From the NCBI RefSeq assembly GCF_000718785.1, contig NZ_JOCA01000009.1, positions 186,001 through 250,000 on the forward strand: 64,000 nt of DNA. Direction: 5' to 3'. The stretch comes from Streptomyces sp. NRRL WC-3626. GTDB taxonomy: Bacteria > Actinomycetota > Actinomycetes > Streptomycetales > Streptomycetaceae. This document shows, in pieces, positions 27,763-36,047 of the stretch. Below the pieces are notes generated by a model that did no database searches, was not told where the DNA came from, and was given only the letters and a program-made list of their open reading frames with translations. The position numbers were made by a program, and so were the translations under genes. Each line of letters opens with the position of its first letter. Positions within the stretch are counted from its first letter, which is position 1.

Positions 27763-28317
27763 GTGCTCACTGTCGGTGACAAGTTCCCCGAGTTCGAACT
27801 GACGGCCTGTGTCTCGCTGGAGAAGGGCAAGGAGTTCGAGACGATCGACCACAAGACCTACGAGGGCAAGTGGAAGATCGTGTTCGCGTGGCCCAAGGAC
27901 TTCACCTTCGTGTGCCCGACCGAGATCGCCGCCTTCGGCAAGCTGAACGACGAGTTCGCCGACCGTGACGCCCAGGTCCTCGGCTTCTCCGGCGACTCCG
28001 AGTTCGTCCACCACGCCTGGCGCAAGGACCACGACGACCTGCGCGACCTGCCGTTCCCGATGATGGCGGACTCCCGGCACGAGCTGATGCGCGACCTCGG
28101 CATCGAGGGCGAGGACGGCTTCGCCAAGCGTGCGGTGTTCATCGTGGACCAGAACAACGAGATCCAGTTCTCCATGGTGACCGCCGGTTCCGTCGGCCGT
28201 AACCCCAAGGAGGTCCTGCGGGTCCTGGACGCCCTGCAGACCGACGAGCTCTGCCCGTGCAACTGGAGCAAGGGTGACGAGACCCTTGACCCGGTCGCGC
28301 TGCTGTCGGGGGAGTGA
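27763..28317 (+). CDS. ahpC: Alkyl hydroperoxide reductase, peroxiredoxin subunit
   Basis: A 184-residue 2-Cys peroxiredoxin that reduces hydrogen peroxide and organic peroxides. The peroxidatic Cys is in DFTFVCPTE, and the resolving Cys is in the C-terminal ELCPCNW. The GTG at 27763 is supported by AAGGAG. In actinobacteria it is recycled by AhpD, encoded six bases downstream. It is divergent from oxyR and should be induced by peroxide. Confidence 0.96.
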   Translation: MLTVGDKFPEFELTACVSLEKGKEFETIDHKTYEGKWKIVFAWPKDFTFVCPTEIAAFGKLNDEFADRDAQVLGFSGDSEFVHHAWRKDHDDLRDLPFPMMADSRHELMRDLGIEGEDGFAKRAVFIVDQNNEIQFSMVTAGSVGRNPKEVLRVLDALQTDELCPCNWSKGDETLDPVALLSGE

Positions 28318-28323
28318 ACGCGG

Positions 28324-28857
28324 ATGTCCCTCGACTCCCTGAAGTCCCGTATACCGGACTACGCCAAGGACCTGAAGCTCAACCTGGGCTCGGTCATCGG
28401 CAACTCCGACCTGCCGGCCCAGCTGCTGTGGGGCACGGTGCTGTCGACCGCGATCGCCTCGCGCTCGCCCATCGTGCTGCGTGAGCTGGAGCCCGAGGCC
28501 AAGGCGAATCTGTCGCCGGAGGCGTACACGGCGGCGAAGGCCGCGGCCGCGGTGATGGCGATGAACAACGTGTTCTACCGGACGCGTCATCTGCTGTCGG
28601 ACCACGAGTACGGCACGCTCCGCGCGGGGCTGCGGATGAACGTCATCGGCAACCCGGGCGTCGACAAGGTCGACTTCGAGTTCTGGTCGTTCGCCGTCTC
28701 CGCGATCAACGGCTGCGGGATGTGCCTCGACTCGCACGAGCAGGTGCTGCGCAAGGCCGACGTGTCGCGCGAGGTCGTGCAGGAGGCGTTCAAGATCGCC
28801 GCGGTGATCCAGGCGGTCGCGGCAACGCTGGACGCGGAGGCGGCGCTGGCGGACTAG
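28324..28857 (+). CDS. ahpD: AhpD alkylhydroperoxidase
   Basis: A 177-residue all-helical protein that passes electrons to AhpC through its CxxC dithiol. The active-site stretch is [15 protein letters not shown], with both cysteines and the catalytic His, and the upstream Glu/His relay in the FEFWSF region. The length is normal. It is co-transcribed with ahpC. Confidence 0.95.
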   Translation: MSLDSLKSRIPDYAKDLKLNLGSVIGNSDLPAQLLWGTVLSTAIASRSPIVLRELEPEAKANLSPEAYTAAKAAAAVMAMNNVFYRTRHLLSDHEYGTLRAGLRMNVIGNPGVDKVDFEFWSFAVSAINGCGMCLDSHEQVLRKADVSREVVQEAFKIAAVIQAVAATLDAEAALAD

Positions 28858-28933
28858 CTCCGCCCCGCTTCCCCCGGGCCCGCCCACCACTCGGTGAGCG
28901 GGCCCACGCGCATGCCGCCACACTCCGCCGCCC

Positions 28934-29076
28934 GATCCGCGGGCAGGCGCCCCCGCCCATCCGCGGGCAGGCGTGCCGCCGATCCGCGGGCAGGCGTCCC
29001 CGCCCATCCGCGGGCAGGCCAGCCCGCCGATCCGCGGGCAGGTGCCCCCGCCGATCCGCGGGCAGGCGTGCCGCAG
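28934..29076. repeat. Tandem array of six 23-24-bp units
   Basis: Units start at 28934, 28958, 28981, 29005, 29029 and 29053. Each has the core ATCCGCGGGCAGG followed by a variable C-rich half. CCGCGG makes each core self-complementary in part. It lies in the 499-base gap after ahpD, where I see no credible gene. It is a minisatellite and not a CRISPR array, since there are no distinct spacers. Confidence 0.9.
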
Positions 29077-29105
29077 GGCGGCACGGGTGGGCGCGACGGC
29101 ACCCC
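29068..29105 (-). repeat. Dispersed palindromic repeat, family C, reverse partial copy
   Basis: On the plus strand it contains CAGGGCGGCACGGGTGGGCG, the reverse complement of the core of the copies at 29168, 29261 and 34628. It overlaps the end of the tandem array. Confidence 0.6.
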
Positions 29106-29167
29106 GTCAGCGCCGGGCCGCGCGGCTCCCCCCCGTCCCGCACCCACACCGTTGACCCGTGCGGGGC

Positions 29168-29252
29168 GGGGGTGGGTTCACTCGCCGGCGTTTGCCGGGT
29201 GCCGCTGCGCCCACCCGTGCCGCCCCAGCGGCACGACTGCCCGCAGCTGCGG
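29168..29252 (+). repeat. Dispersed palindromic repeat, family C, copy 1
   Basis: It contains TTTGCCGGGTGCCGCTGCGC, then CCACCCGTGCCGCCCCAGCG and GCACGACTGCCCGCAG. The core GTGCCGC-CCCA-GCGGCAC is a hairpin. The next copy starts 93 bases on, nearly identical over about 84 bases. Confidence 0.85.
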
Positions 29253-29260
29253 CGGAGTGC

Positions 29261-29344
29261 GGGGGTGGACTCACTCGCCGGCGCTTGCCGGGTGCCGCTG
29301 CGCCCACCCGTGCCGCCCCAGCGGCACGACTGGCCGCAGCCGCG
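29261..29344 (+). repeat. Dispersed palindromic repeat, family C, copy 2
   Basis: Direct repeat of copy 1 at a distance of 93 bases, with only a few substitutions. It ends 13 bases before the stop of the convergent permease gene. Confidence 0.85.
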
Positions 29345-29356
29345 CGGACCGCGGCG

Positions 29357-30730
29357 CTACTTTTCGGTGGGGGGCGGGGGTTCGTCCTCGGGGGGTGTGG
29401 GGGTTCGCGCTGCTGAGAGGGCCGTTGCGCCATGGGGGCGTGGGGTGTGGGACAGCGCGCTGTCGTGGGCGTAGCGCCGCAGGTAGCCGACGACCGTGTT
29501 CGTGACCGCGACCAGCGGTACCGCGACCACCGCACCGCCGATCCCCGCCACCATCCCGCCCGACGCCACCGCCAGCACCACCGCCAGCGGATGCACCCGC
29601 ACCGCCCGTCCCAGGATGAACGGCTGCAGGATGTGCCCCTCGATCTGCTGCACCGCGAGCACCACCACCAGCACCATCACGCCGGTGAACACGCCCTGCG
29701 TGACCAGCCCGACGACCACCGCCAGCGCCCCCGACACCACCGCGCCCACGAGCGGGATGAACGAGAACAGGAAGATGAACACGGCCAGCGGCACCGCCAT
29801 CGGCACATCGAGGAAGTAGATCCCGAGCCCGATGAAGATCGCGTCGATCAGAGCCACTATCACCGTGCCGCGCACATACGCCGTGAGCGTCCGCCACGCC
29901 GCCGGACCCGCCCCGGCGACCCCCGGACGCGCCGCCGCGGGCACGAGCTTCAGCGACCACTCCCAGATCCGCTTGCCGTCGTAGAGCAGGAACAGCGTCG
30001 AGAAGACCGCGAGCAGGATGCCGGTGAGCGCCTCGACCACGACGGTCACGCCCTCCAGGCCCGCCGAGGTGATCTGCTCGGTGTTGGCGCCGACCGCTTC
30101 CCGCAGGTTCTTGGCGATCTCGTTGATCTGTTTGTCGGTGACGTGGAAGGGGCTGTTCAGCAGCCAGTTGCGCAGTTCGTCGATGCCGTCCTGGATCTGG
30201 TCGGAGAGATGGTCGATGTTCTCCATGACCTGCCAGGTCACGAACCAGCCGATGAGGCCGATCACGACGAACCCGAACAGCGCCGTCAGCGCGGTGGCCG
30301 CGCCGCGCGGCACGCCGATCCGCTTCAGCCGGGTCACCGTCGGCTGCAGCAGCGCGGTGATCAGCAGCGCGGCGACGAACGCCAGCACGACCAGCTGTAC
30401 GGCGCTGATGACCCGCATGAGGACCCAGACCGTGCCCGCCAGCACCAGCAGCCGCCAGCCGGCCTCGGCGGCGACCCGTACGCCCCAGGGCACGGCCTGC
30501 GCCGGATCCGGGCGGACCGGGATCACCGGGGCGGCCGCGTACTCGCGCGGGGCCGGCTCCTGGCCGGACGGCGGCGCGTCCTCCGGTACGGGTCCGGCTA
30601 CGGGTTCGGGTTCGGGAGCCGGGTCCGGACGGCGCTCCCCCTCCACCTCCGCGCGGCGCTCCTCCAACCGCTTGCTGACCTCGGTCAGTCCGGCTCCGAC
30701 CCGGCCGAGCCATCCTGGCACTCGCGACAT
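29357..30730 (-). CDS. AI-2E family transporter
   Basis: A 457-residue membrane protein of the AI-2E/PerM family. A disordered Pro/Glu-rich N-terminus (about 90 residues) precedes seven or eight hydrophobic segments: a pair near residues 95-135, one at 145-165, then a cytoplasmic or periplasmic helical insert (residues 170-225), and the rest to about 420. The C-terminus is Pro-rich. The family includes autoinducer-2 exporters and Na+/H+ antiporters; the substrate here is unknown. The ATG at 30730 is chosen over an upstream frame extension because GAGGACGG precedes it. Confidence 0.88.
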   Translation of the reverse strand: MSRVPGWLGRVGAGLTEVSKRLEERRAEVEGERRPDPAPEPEPVAGPVPEDAPPSGQEPAPREYAAAPVIPVRPDPAQAVPWGVRVAAEAGWRLLVLAGTVWVLMRVISAVQLVVLAFVAALLITALLQPTVTRLKRIGVPRGAATALTALFGFVVIGLIGWFVTWQVMENIDHLSDQIQDGIDELRNWLLNSPFHVTDKQINEIAKNLREAVGANTEQITSAGLEGVTVVVEALTGILLAVFSTLFLLYDGKRIWEWSLKLVPAAARPGVAGAGPAAWRTLTAYVRGTVIVALIDAIFIGLGIYFLDVPMAVPLAVFIFLFSFIPLVGAVVSGALAVVVGLVTQGVFTGVMVLVVVLAVQQIEGHILQPFILGRAVRVHPLAVVLAVASGGMVAGIGGAVVAVPLVAVTNTVVGYLRRYAHDSALSHTPRPHGATALSAARTPTPPEDEPPPPTEK

Positions 30731-30801
30731 GATCCGTCCTCTTCCCCCGTTTCTCCCCACCACTCACCCCTGGAGTCGTCGGTCAGACCGTACATGGCGA
30801 A

Positions 30802-30830
30802 AGCCCCGCACCGTAGGACGGTGCGGGGCT
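30802..30830. terminator. Terminator downstream of the transglycosylase gene
   Basis: A perfect 13-bp stem (AGCCCCGCACCGT, AGG loop, ACGGTGCGGGGCT) lies 45 bases past the minus-strand transglycosylase stop and 71 bases before the AI-2E gene start. On the minus strand it is followed by TTCGCC with few Ts. Confidence 0.75.
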
Positions 30831-30875
30831 GCGCCAGGGTTGAGCGGGGCGGTGAGGCGGCCGGCTCGGGTACTT

Positions 30876-31574
30876 CTAGTAGTAGTGGTTCGCCTGCCAG
30901 AAGTTCCACGCGTCGCACGGGCTGCCGTAGCGGTCGTTCATGTAGCCGAGGCCCCACTTGATCTGGGTGGCCGGGTTGGTCGCCCAGTCGGCTCCGGCCG
31001 AGGCCATCTTGGAACCGGGGAGCGCCTGCATCAGGCCGAAGGCGTCGGAGGTGGGGTTGTCGGCCTGGTAGTTCCAGCTGGACTCGTGGTCCACGATGGT
31101 GCTGAAGCACTGGAACTGGTCCGCCGGCACGATCTGCCGGGCCATCGCCTGCACTTCGGCGATGGTGTAGGACGACTGGACAGCGAAGCTGGACGCGTCA
31201 CGGGTGGCGGAGCGGCTGGCGGCGGCCTTGGCCTCGGCGCGCTCCTTGGCCTCCTGCTCGGCCTTCTCGGCCGCTTCCTGCTTCTTCGCGACCGCGGTCT
31301 CGGCGGCGGCCTTGCGGGCGGCCTCCTCCGCGTCCTTCTTCGCGCTGGCGTCCGCCGCGATGGCCATCGTCTCGGCCTGCTGCGTCAGGGACGCGGTCTG
31401 CACCTGGGCCTGCTGGCCCGCGGGGATGTCCGCGAGCAGCGTGGTGCCGCTTGCCGTCGCTTCGGCGTCGTTGTTCTGCGCGACGCTGCCCGAGGCAACA
31501 CCGACGACGCTTCCGACAGCGGTGACCGCCGTGGCCGAGGCCACTGCGAATCCCCGGACCGACATCCGGCTCAC
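30876..31574 (-). CDS. Secreted lytic transglycosylase (SLT domain)
   Basis: A 232-residue exported wall hydrolase. An N-terminal signal peptide (FAVASATAVTAVGSVVGVA) precedes an Ala/Lys/Glu-rich coiled-coil stalk (about 65-125). The C-terminal transglycosylase-like domain has the likely catalytic Glu in TIVDHESSWN, AFGLMQALPGSKM and IKWGLGYMNDRYGSPCDAW, and ends in NHYY. It cleaves peptidoglycan between sugars or holds a related fold. The GTG at 31574 has GGAAGG seven bases upstream. Its leader is long and carries inverted repeats. Confidence 0.9.
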   Translation of the reverse strand: MSRMSVRGFAVASATAVTAVGSVVGVASGSVAQNNDAEATASGTTLLADIPAGQQAQVQTASLTQQAETMAIAADASAKKDAEEAARKAAAETAVAKKQEAAEKAEQEAKERAEAKAAASRSATRDASSFAVQSSYTIAEVQAMARQIVPADQFQCFSTIVDHESSWNYQADNPTSDAFGLMQALPGSKMASAGADWATNPATQIKWGLGYMNDRYGSPCDAWNFWQANHYY

Positions 31575-32016
31575 ACGGTTTCCTTCCAGCATCGCCCGCT
31601 TCGGTGACCCTCGCGGACGCAATCGTGCCCCTTGCCACTGGCCTCCCCCACTACTGGTCACGGGAGGCACGGGCCCGGTGGGCAACTCCTGCGGAAGGAG
31701 CGCCGCGTGGTGCTCGGGCGGCATACGACGACGCTATGGAGTTAAAACTGAGGCGCCGTACCTCCCCCACTGCCTTAAGGGCGTGGGCGGCACCCCCAGG
31801 GGCACAGCTGTGTCGTATGCGGGGCCTGACAGGAGTGAGACTCTGCCGTAACACGGCGGCGCAAGGCAATTCTCCGTTGCGTGTGAAAGCTCACATCTCG
31901 TTTGGCCCCAGGGAATCCCGGAAATCCCCACACACGCCGACGCCGCCCGGCTAGGCTCTACGCCTTTCCGGACGGCGCCAACTACCGCGTAACCGACCCT
32001 TGTTGGATTCCGGGGG
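31575..32016 (-). other. 442-base gap: long leader of the transglycosylase gene
   Basis: No gene seen. It holds a 7-bp inverted repeat GCCTCCC/GGGAGGC (31641-31668), two copies of CTCCCCCACT (31642 and 31762), and TGTGA-AAGC-TCACA (31882-31895). The last looks like a Crp site but has a four-base centre where Crp needs six. I looked for the c-di-AMP riboswitch found before many Streptomyces wall-hydrolase genes and did not find its conserved motifs. Confidence 0.5.
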
Positions 32017-33342
32017 TCAGATCTGCCCGTCCTCGAGCATTTCGGTCACAAGCGCGGCGATCTGGGACCTCTCGGACCGCGTCAGGGTGACATGCGCGAA
32101 CAGCGGATGCCCCTTCAGCTTTTCGACGACGGCGACCACACCGTCGTACCGACCGACCCTCAGATTGTCCCGCTGGGCGACATCGTGGGTCAGAACGACC
32201 CGCGAATTGGCCCCGATCCGCGACAGAACGGTCAGCAGGACGTTCCGCTCCAGTGACTGGGCCTCGTCCACGATGACGAACGCGTCGTGCAGCGAGCGGC
32301 CCCGGATGTGGGTGAGCGGCAGGACCTCCAGCATGCCGCGCGCGGTGACCTCCTCGATGACCTCCCGGCTCGTGACCGCCGACAGGGTGTCGAACACGGC
32401 CTGCGCCCAGGGGCTCATCTTCTCCGCCTCGGAGCCGGGCAGATAGCCGAGCTCCTGGCCGCCCACCGCGTACAGCGGACGGAAGACCATCACCTTCTGG
32501 TGCTGACGGCGCTCCAGCACCGCCTCCAGGCCCGCGCACAGGGCCAGCGCCGACTTGCCGGTGCCGGCCCGGCCGCCCATGGACACGATCCCGACGTCCG
32601 GGTCGAGCAGCAGGTCGAGCGCGATGCGCTGCTCGGCGCTGCGGCCCTTGATGCCGAACGCCTCCCGGTCGCCGCGCACCAGCCGGACGCTGCCGTCGGC
32701 CGTGACCCGGCCGAGCGCCTTGCCGCGCTCCGACTGGATGGTCAGCCCGGTGTGCACGGGCAGGCCGGCGGCTTCGGGCACATACACGTGCCCCTCCTCG
32801 AAGAGGATGTCCACCTGCTCGCCGGGCAGGGTCAGTTCGGACATTCCGGTCCAGCCGGAGGAGTCCGTGATGGCGAGCTCCGCCCGGTACTCCTCGGCGA
32901 GGAGGCCCACGGAGGACGCCTTGATCCTGAGCGGGAGGTCCTTCGACACCACGGTGACGTCGAACCCCTCGGCCTGCAGATTGCGGGCGACCGCGAGGAT
33001 GCGGGAGTCGTTGTCCCCCAGGCGGTAGCCGCTGGGCAGCACGCTGGGGTCCGAGTGGTTGAGCTCGACCCGCAGGGTCCCGCCGACGTCCCCGGTCGGA
33101 ATGGGGGCGTCGAGACGGCCGTACCGCACCCGGTAGTCGTCCAGCAGGCGCAGTGCCTGGCGGGCGAAGTAGCCGAGTTCGGGGTGGTTCCGCTTGGCCT
33201 CCAGCTCGGTCACCACGACGACGGGGAGCACGACTTCGTGCTCGTCGAAGCGGGTGAGGGCGTTGGGGTCGGCCAGCAGGACGCTGGTGTCGAGAACGTA
33301 GGTGCGCCGGTCTGGCTTGTGGCGCTTTGCGCTGGTCACCAC
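32017..33342 (-). CDS. PIN-PhoH family ATPase/ribonuclease
   Basis: A 441-residue protein fusing two domains. The N-terminal PIN ribonuclease domain (about residues 14-150) has acidic residues in [18 protein letters not shown] and [14 protein letters not shown]. The C-terminal PhoH ATPase (about 230-440) has Walker [13 protein letters not shown] and Walker [13 protein letters not shown]. Such PhoH2-type proteins are ATP-dependent RNA helicase-nucleases. The usual PhoH2 partner (PhoAT) is not evident upstream. The start is the GTG at 33342, preceded by GAGGGGG. A long structured leader lies upstream. Confidence 0.92.
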   Translation of the reverse strand: MVTSAKRHKPDRRTYVLDTSVLLADPNALTRFDEHEVVLPVVVVTELEAKRNHPELGYFARQALRLLDDYRVRYGRLDAPIPTGDVGGTLRVELNHSDPSVLPSGYRLGDNDSRILAVARNLQAEGFDVTVVSKDLPLRIKASSVGLLAEEYRAELAITDSSGWTGMSELTLPGEQVDILFEEGHVYVPEAAGLPVHTGLTIQSERGKALGRVTADGSVRLVRGDREAFGIKGRSAEQRIALDLLLDPDVGIVSMGGRAGTGKSALALCAGLEAVLERRQHQKVMVFRPLYAVGGQELGYLPGSEAEKMSPWAQAVFDTLSAVTSREVIEEVTARGMLEVLPLTHIRGRSLHDAFVIVDEAQSLERNVLLTVLSRIGANSRVVLTHDVAQRDNLRVGRYDGVVAVVEKLKGHPLFAHVTLTRSERSQIAALVTEMLEDGQI

Positions 33343-33656
33343 GGAAGGACGTACCCCCTCGGATGAGGTCGGGGAGCGACGAGGCGGGACTGGACCGGTC
33401 GACGGCCCGCTTGCACAGCGGGCCGGGAACCGGCCCTCCGCCGCTTCTTCCGTGCCGTGACCGCACGGTCGGGCTGGTGCAAAGGGCCTCCCGGGCGGAC
33501 GGCTCTGCGCCGCCCGCTGAGATCCGACACCCGTGGTTCGGGTGTCGACCTGTCTGGCTTATGCCCTCGAACAGGCGCCGCCATGCCACGGCATATGACG
33601 GCGCGCCGGTGAACTCCGTGTGACGCGCGATGGGTGCGCGGTGGGAAAGCGGGTGC
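33343..33656 (-). other. 314-base gap: structured leader of the PhoH gene
   Basis: No gene seen. It contains perfect hairpins: CGACACCCG/CGGGTGTCG (33525-33547, nine pairs), GGCCCGCT/AGCGGGCC (33404-33424, eight pairs) and GGCCGG/CCGGCC (33421-33435). The last two share GGCC at 33421-33424 and cannot form together. This could be a regulatory switch or simply GC-rich folding. Confidence 0.5.
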
Positions 33657-34430
33657 TCAGCCGCCGTAGCGCCGGTGGCGGGCGGCGTAGTCGCGCAGTG
33701 CGCGCAGGAAGTCGACCTTGCGGAAGGCCGGCCAGAACACGTCGCAGAAGTAGTACTCCGAGTGCGCGGTCTGCCAGAGCATGAATCCGGACAGCCGCTG
33801 TTCGCCGCTGGTGCGGATGACGAGGTCCGGGTCGGGCTGGGCGCGGGTGTAGAGGTGACGCCCGATCATGTCGATGTCGACGGCCTCGGCGAGCTCGTCC
33901 ATCGAGGTGCCCCGTTCCTGGGCGTCCAGCAGCATGGACCGTACGGCGTCGGCGATCTCCTGGCGGCCGCCGTAGCCGATGGCGACGTTGACCACTATCC
34001 CTTTGACGTCCGCGGTCGCCTGTTCGGCCTCCTTGAGGGTGGTCTGCATCCCCGAGGGCAGGAGATCGCGCGTGCCGACGTGGTGGACCCGCCAGCGTCC
34101 GTCGGCGGCAAGGGTGCGGACCACGTCCTCGATGATGCCGAGGAGGGGGACGAGTTCGTCCTTGGGCCGGTCGAAGTTGTCCGTCGACAGCAGCCAGAGG
34201 GTGACGACCTCGACGTCCGCCTCGCTGCACCAGCCCAGGAACTCGCCGATCTTGTCCGCGCCGGCCCGGTGGCCGTGGACGGTACTGGAACCCGAGGCCT
34301 TCGCCCAGCGGCGGTTGCCGTCCATGATGACGCCGATGTGCCCCGGCACCTGAGCGGTGTCCAGGTGGCCTTCCACCCGGCGTGCGTACAGCCTGACCAG
34401 CAGGCCACGCAGCTTGTCGCGCAGGTTCAC
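33657..34430 (-). CDS. uppS: Isoprenyl (cis-prenyl) diphosphate synthase
   Basis: A 257-residue cis-prenyltransferase that elongates allylic diphosphates with IPP to make the polyprenyl carrier for wall synthesis. The catalytic Asp is in GVIMDGNRRWAKASG; HGHRAGADKI, TLWLLSTDNFDRP, NVAIGYGGRQEI and DLVIRTSGEQRLSGFMLWQ are present. The exact chain length cannot be read from sequence. The GTG at 34430 has GGAGGGG about eleven bases upstream. Confidence 0.94.
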   Translation of the reverse strand: MNLRDKLRGLLVRLYARRVEGHLDTAQVPGHIGVIMDGNRRWAKASGSSTVHGHRAGADKIGEFLGWCSEADVEVVTLWLLSTDNFDRPKDELVPLLGIIEDVVRTLAADGRWRVHHVGTRDLLPSGMQTTLKEAEQATADVKGIVVNVAIGYGGRQEIADAVRSMLLDAQERGTSMDELAEAVDIDMIGRHLYTRAQPDPDLVIRTSGEQRLSGFMLWQTAHSEYYFCDVFWPAFRKVDFLRALRDYAARHRRYGG

Positions 34431-34627
34431 GTGATCGTCAGCCCCTCCGTACGGATCGGACAGGCTCGGCGCTCCCCGCCGCCTCACGCGGCAAGCGGCC
34501 CGGTCTCGGCCGCGGGCGGCCCCTGTCCGTTGGCGGTCCCCGAAGGCGAAGCCTACCCCCGCGGGGGCAGGGGTCCTCAACGTCCGGGGCGGGGGTGGCC
34601 GTCGGGCGTACGGGGGCCGAGGGGGTT

Positions 34628-34686
34628 TGCCGGGTGCCGCCGCGCCCACCCGTGCCGCCCCAGCGGCACGATTGCCCGCGGCTGGG
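34628..34686 (+). repeat. Dispersed palindromic repeat, family C, copy 3
   Basis: TTTGCCGGGTGCCGCCGCGC followed by CCACCCGTGCCGCCCCAGCG and GCACGATTGCCCGCGG. It matches the pair at 29168 and 29261 and lies upstream of uppS, in the 766-base gap 34431-35196. Confidence 0.8.
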
Positions 34687-34730
34687 CGGGTTGCTGCGTG
34701 CGGCTGGGCGGGGCCCCGGTTCGGGGCAAG

Positions 34731-34773
34731 AAAAAACGGGCCGGTCCGTGGGGGGGGGATACGGACCGGCCCG
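34731..34773 (-). terminator. Rho-independent terminator with U6 tract
   Basis: A perfect 13-bp stem (CGGGCCGGTCCGT and ACGGACCGGCCCG, C-rich loop on the minus strand) is followed on the minus strand by TTTTTT. It terminates minus-strand transcription coming from 34774 or beyond. The nearest upstream minus gene ends at 35197, more than 400 bases away. Confidence 0.88.
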
Positions 34774-35196
34774 AGGGGGGGTTTCCACCATAACCCTTCG
34801 TAAGTGATGCTGCGTACATTGGCGCGACACAACTACTCTCCGAAGTCGCCCGGCGACGCGCAGAGGGGCACGGAAGGCATCATTCCGGGGTTCGAGGTGG
34901 CCGAAAACCGGCTGAATCGCGTGAAAAGCGTGCGGTGAGGGGGCTCTGTGCCGGATGGGACACCTGCCGCCGACCGGGTGACCGCACTTTCGGCCTTCCC
35001 TCCGACGGACGACCCGGGCAGGGTCACCGGGTTGACCCGGGAGGGTGCGAGGAGACGTGAATCGGGGCACCGCGCAGCCCCCTCCACCGCGCGGTACCGC
35101 CATCCCGCGCAGCTTTGCTGACGCGAATCAACTTGGTCCGAACCTATGCGACGGCCCGCTCCGGAGACCAGCCGCATCCGATAACGATGCGGAAAC
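34774..35196 (-). other. 423-base gap with a possible small RNA promoter
   Basis: No credible gene seen on either strand. On the minus strand TATGGT (forward ACCATA, 34787-34792) stands about 15 bases before the terminator hairpin at 34731-34773, so a very short RNA could be made there. Several inverted repeats (for example around 35014-35040, GGTCACCGGGTTGACCCGGG) also occur. Confidence 0.35.
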
Positions 35197-36006
35197 TCAC
35201 ACCTGTCCGGAGCGGGCGCCCGTGCCCTTGCGGGCGTGGAAGAGATGCCGGGTGCTGTGGGCCACGAAGGGCCCCTCGGCTGCGATCCGTTCGTGCAGGG
35301 CGCGCAGCCGCGGCAGATACGCGTCGACGGTGAACCCGGGGACCATCCAGATCACCTTGCGCAGGAAGTGGACGACGGCGGCGATGTCGTAGAACTCGAT
35401 GCGCAGCCGTTCGGCCCGCAGGTCGACGATCTCCAGTCCGGCGGCCTCGGCCGCGCGCCGTTCACGGTCCGGGTGCCGCGCGTCGCGCCGCTCGTCCGGC
35501 TGGGGGCCGAGGAAGTACTCGACGAGTTCGTGGACGCTGCCGGGTCCGACGTGCTGGGCGAAGTACACGCCGCCGTCGGCGAGCACCCGCGCGATCTCCT
35601 GCCACCGGGCCTCCACGGGATGCCGGCTGACGACGAGGTCGAAGGCGCCGTCCGCGAAGGGCAGGGACGCGTCCTCGGGCGAGGCGACGACGGCGACACC
35701 GCGCGGCCGGAGTACGGCCGTGGCCTTGGCGACGTTGGGCGGCCAGCCCTCGGTGGCGACGGCGAGCCCGGGCCGCCGGGGAGCGTGGGCGAGGGCGAAG
35801 TCCAGCACCTCCCCTCCCCCGGTCTGGATGTCGAGTACGGCCTCGGCCGCGCCCAGCCGGGCGGCCACCGCCGTGGCGTACCCCCAGGAGGGCCGGGCCT
35901 CGCTCGCCCGCCCCTCGAACCAGGAGAAGTCCCACCCCTCGGTGGGCACGGAGGCGCCCTCCTCGACGAGGTCCTCGAAGGTCCGCCCGCTCGCCTTGTC
36001 GGTCAT
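35197..36006 (-). CDS. Class I SAM-dependent methyltransferase
   Basis: A 269-residue methyltransferase. The SAM-binding motif I is VLDIQTGGGEVLDFAL (about residue 57), followed by the acidic end of strand 2 in LAVATEGWPPN and by ASLPFADGAFDLVVSRHPVE (motif II-III). The C-terminal part (FYDIAAVVHFLRKVIWMVPG) resembles small-molecule methyltransferases of unknown substrate. It overlaps nothing; the next minus-strand gene upstream ends 41 bases before it. Confidence 0.88.
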   Translation of the reverse strand: MTDKASGRTFEDLVEEGASVPTEGWDFSWFEGRASEARPSWGYATAVAARLGAAEAVLDIQTGGGEVLDFALAHAPRRPGLAVATEGWPPNVAKATAVLRPRGVAVVASPEDASLPFADGAFDLVVSRHPVEARWQEIARVLADGGVYFAQHVGPGSVHELVEYFLGPQPDERRDARHPDRERRAAEAAGLEIVDLRAERLRIEFYDIAAVVHFLRKVIWMVPGFTVDAYLPRLRALHERIAAEGPFVAHSTRHLFHARKGTGARSGQV

Positions 36007-36047
36007 GCACCGATCATGCCGGGAGCGGCCGCGTGCTGTCTTCTCCG

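Noticed and set aside
28934..29076. CRISPR-like array of short repeats
   Set aside because: Units of 23-24 bp follow each other directly without unique spacers, and no cas gene is near.
31882..31895. Crp binding site TGTGA-AAGC-TCACA before the transglycosylase gene
   Set aside because: The centre has four bases; Crp sites need six between these arms.
31575..32016. c-di-AMP (ydaO-type) riboswitch in the transglycosylase leader
   Set aside because: The conserved GGGGAACC and GGGTGAAT-like segments were not found on either strand.
34890..34910. tRNA T-arm-like GGTTCGA in the 35-kb gap
   Set aside because: No matching acceptor, D or anticodon stems could be folded around it.
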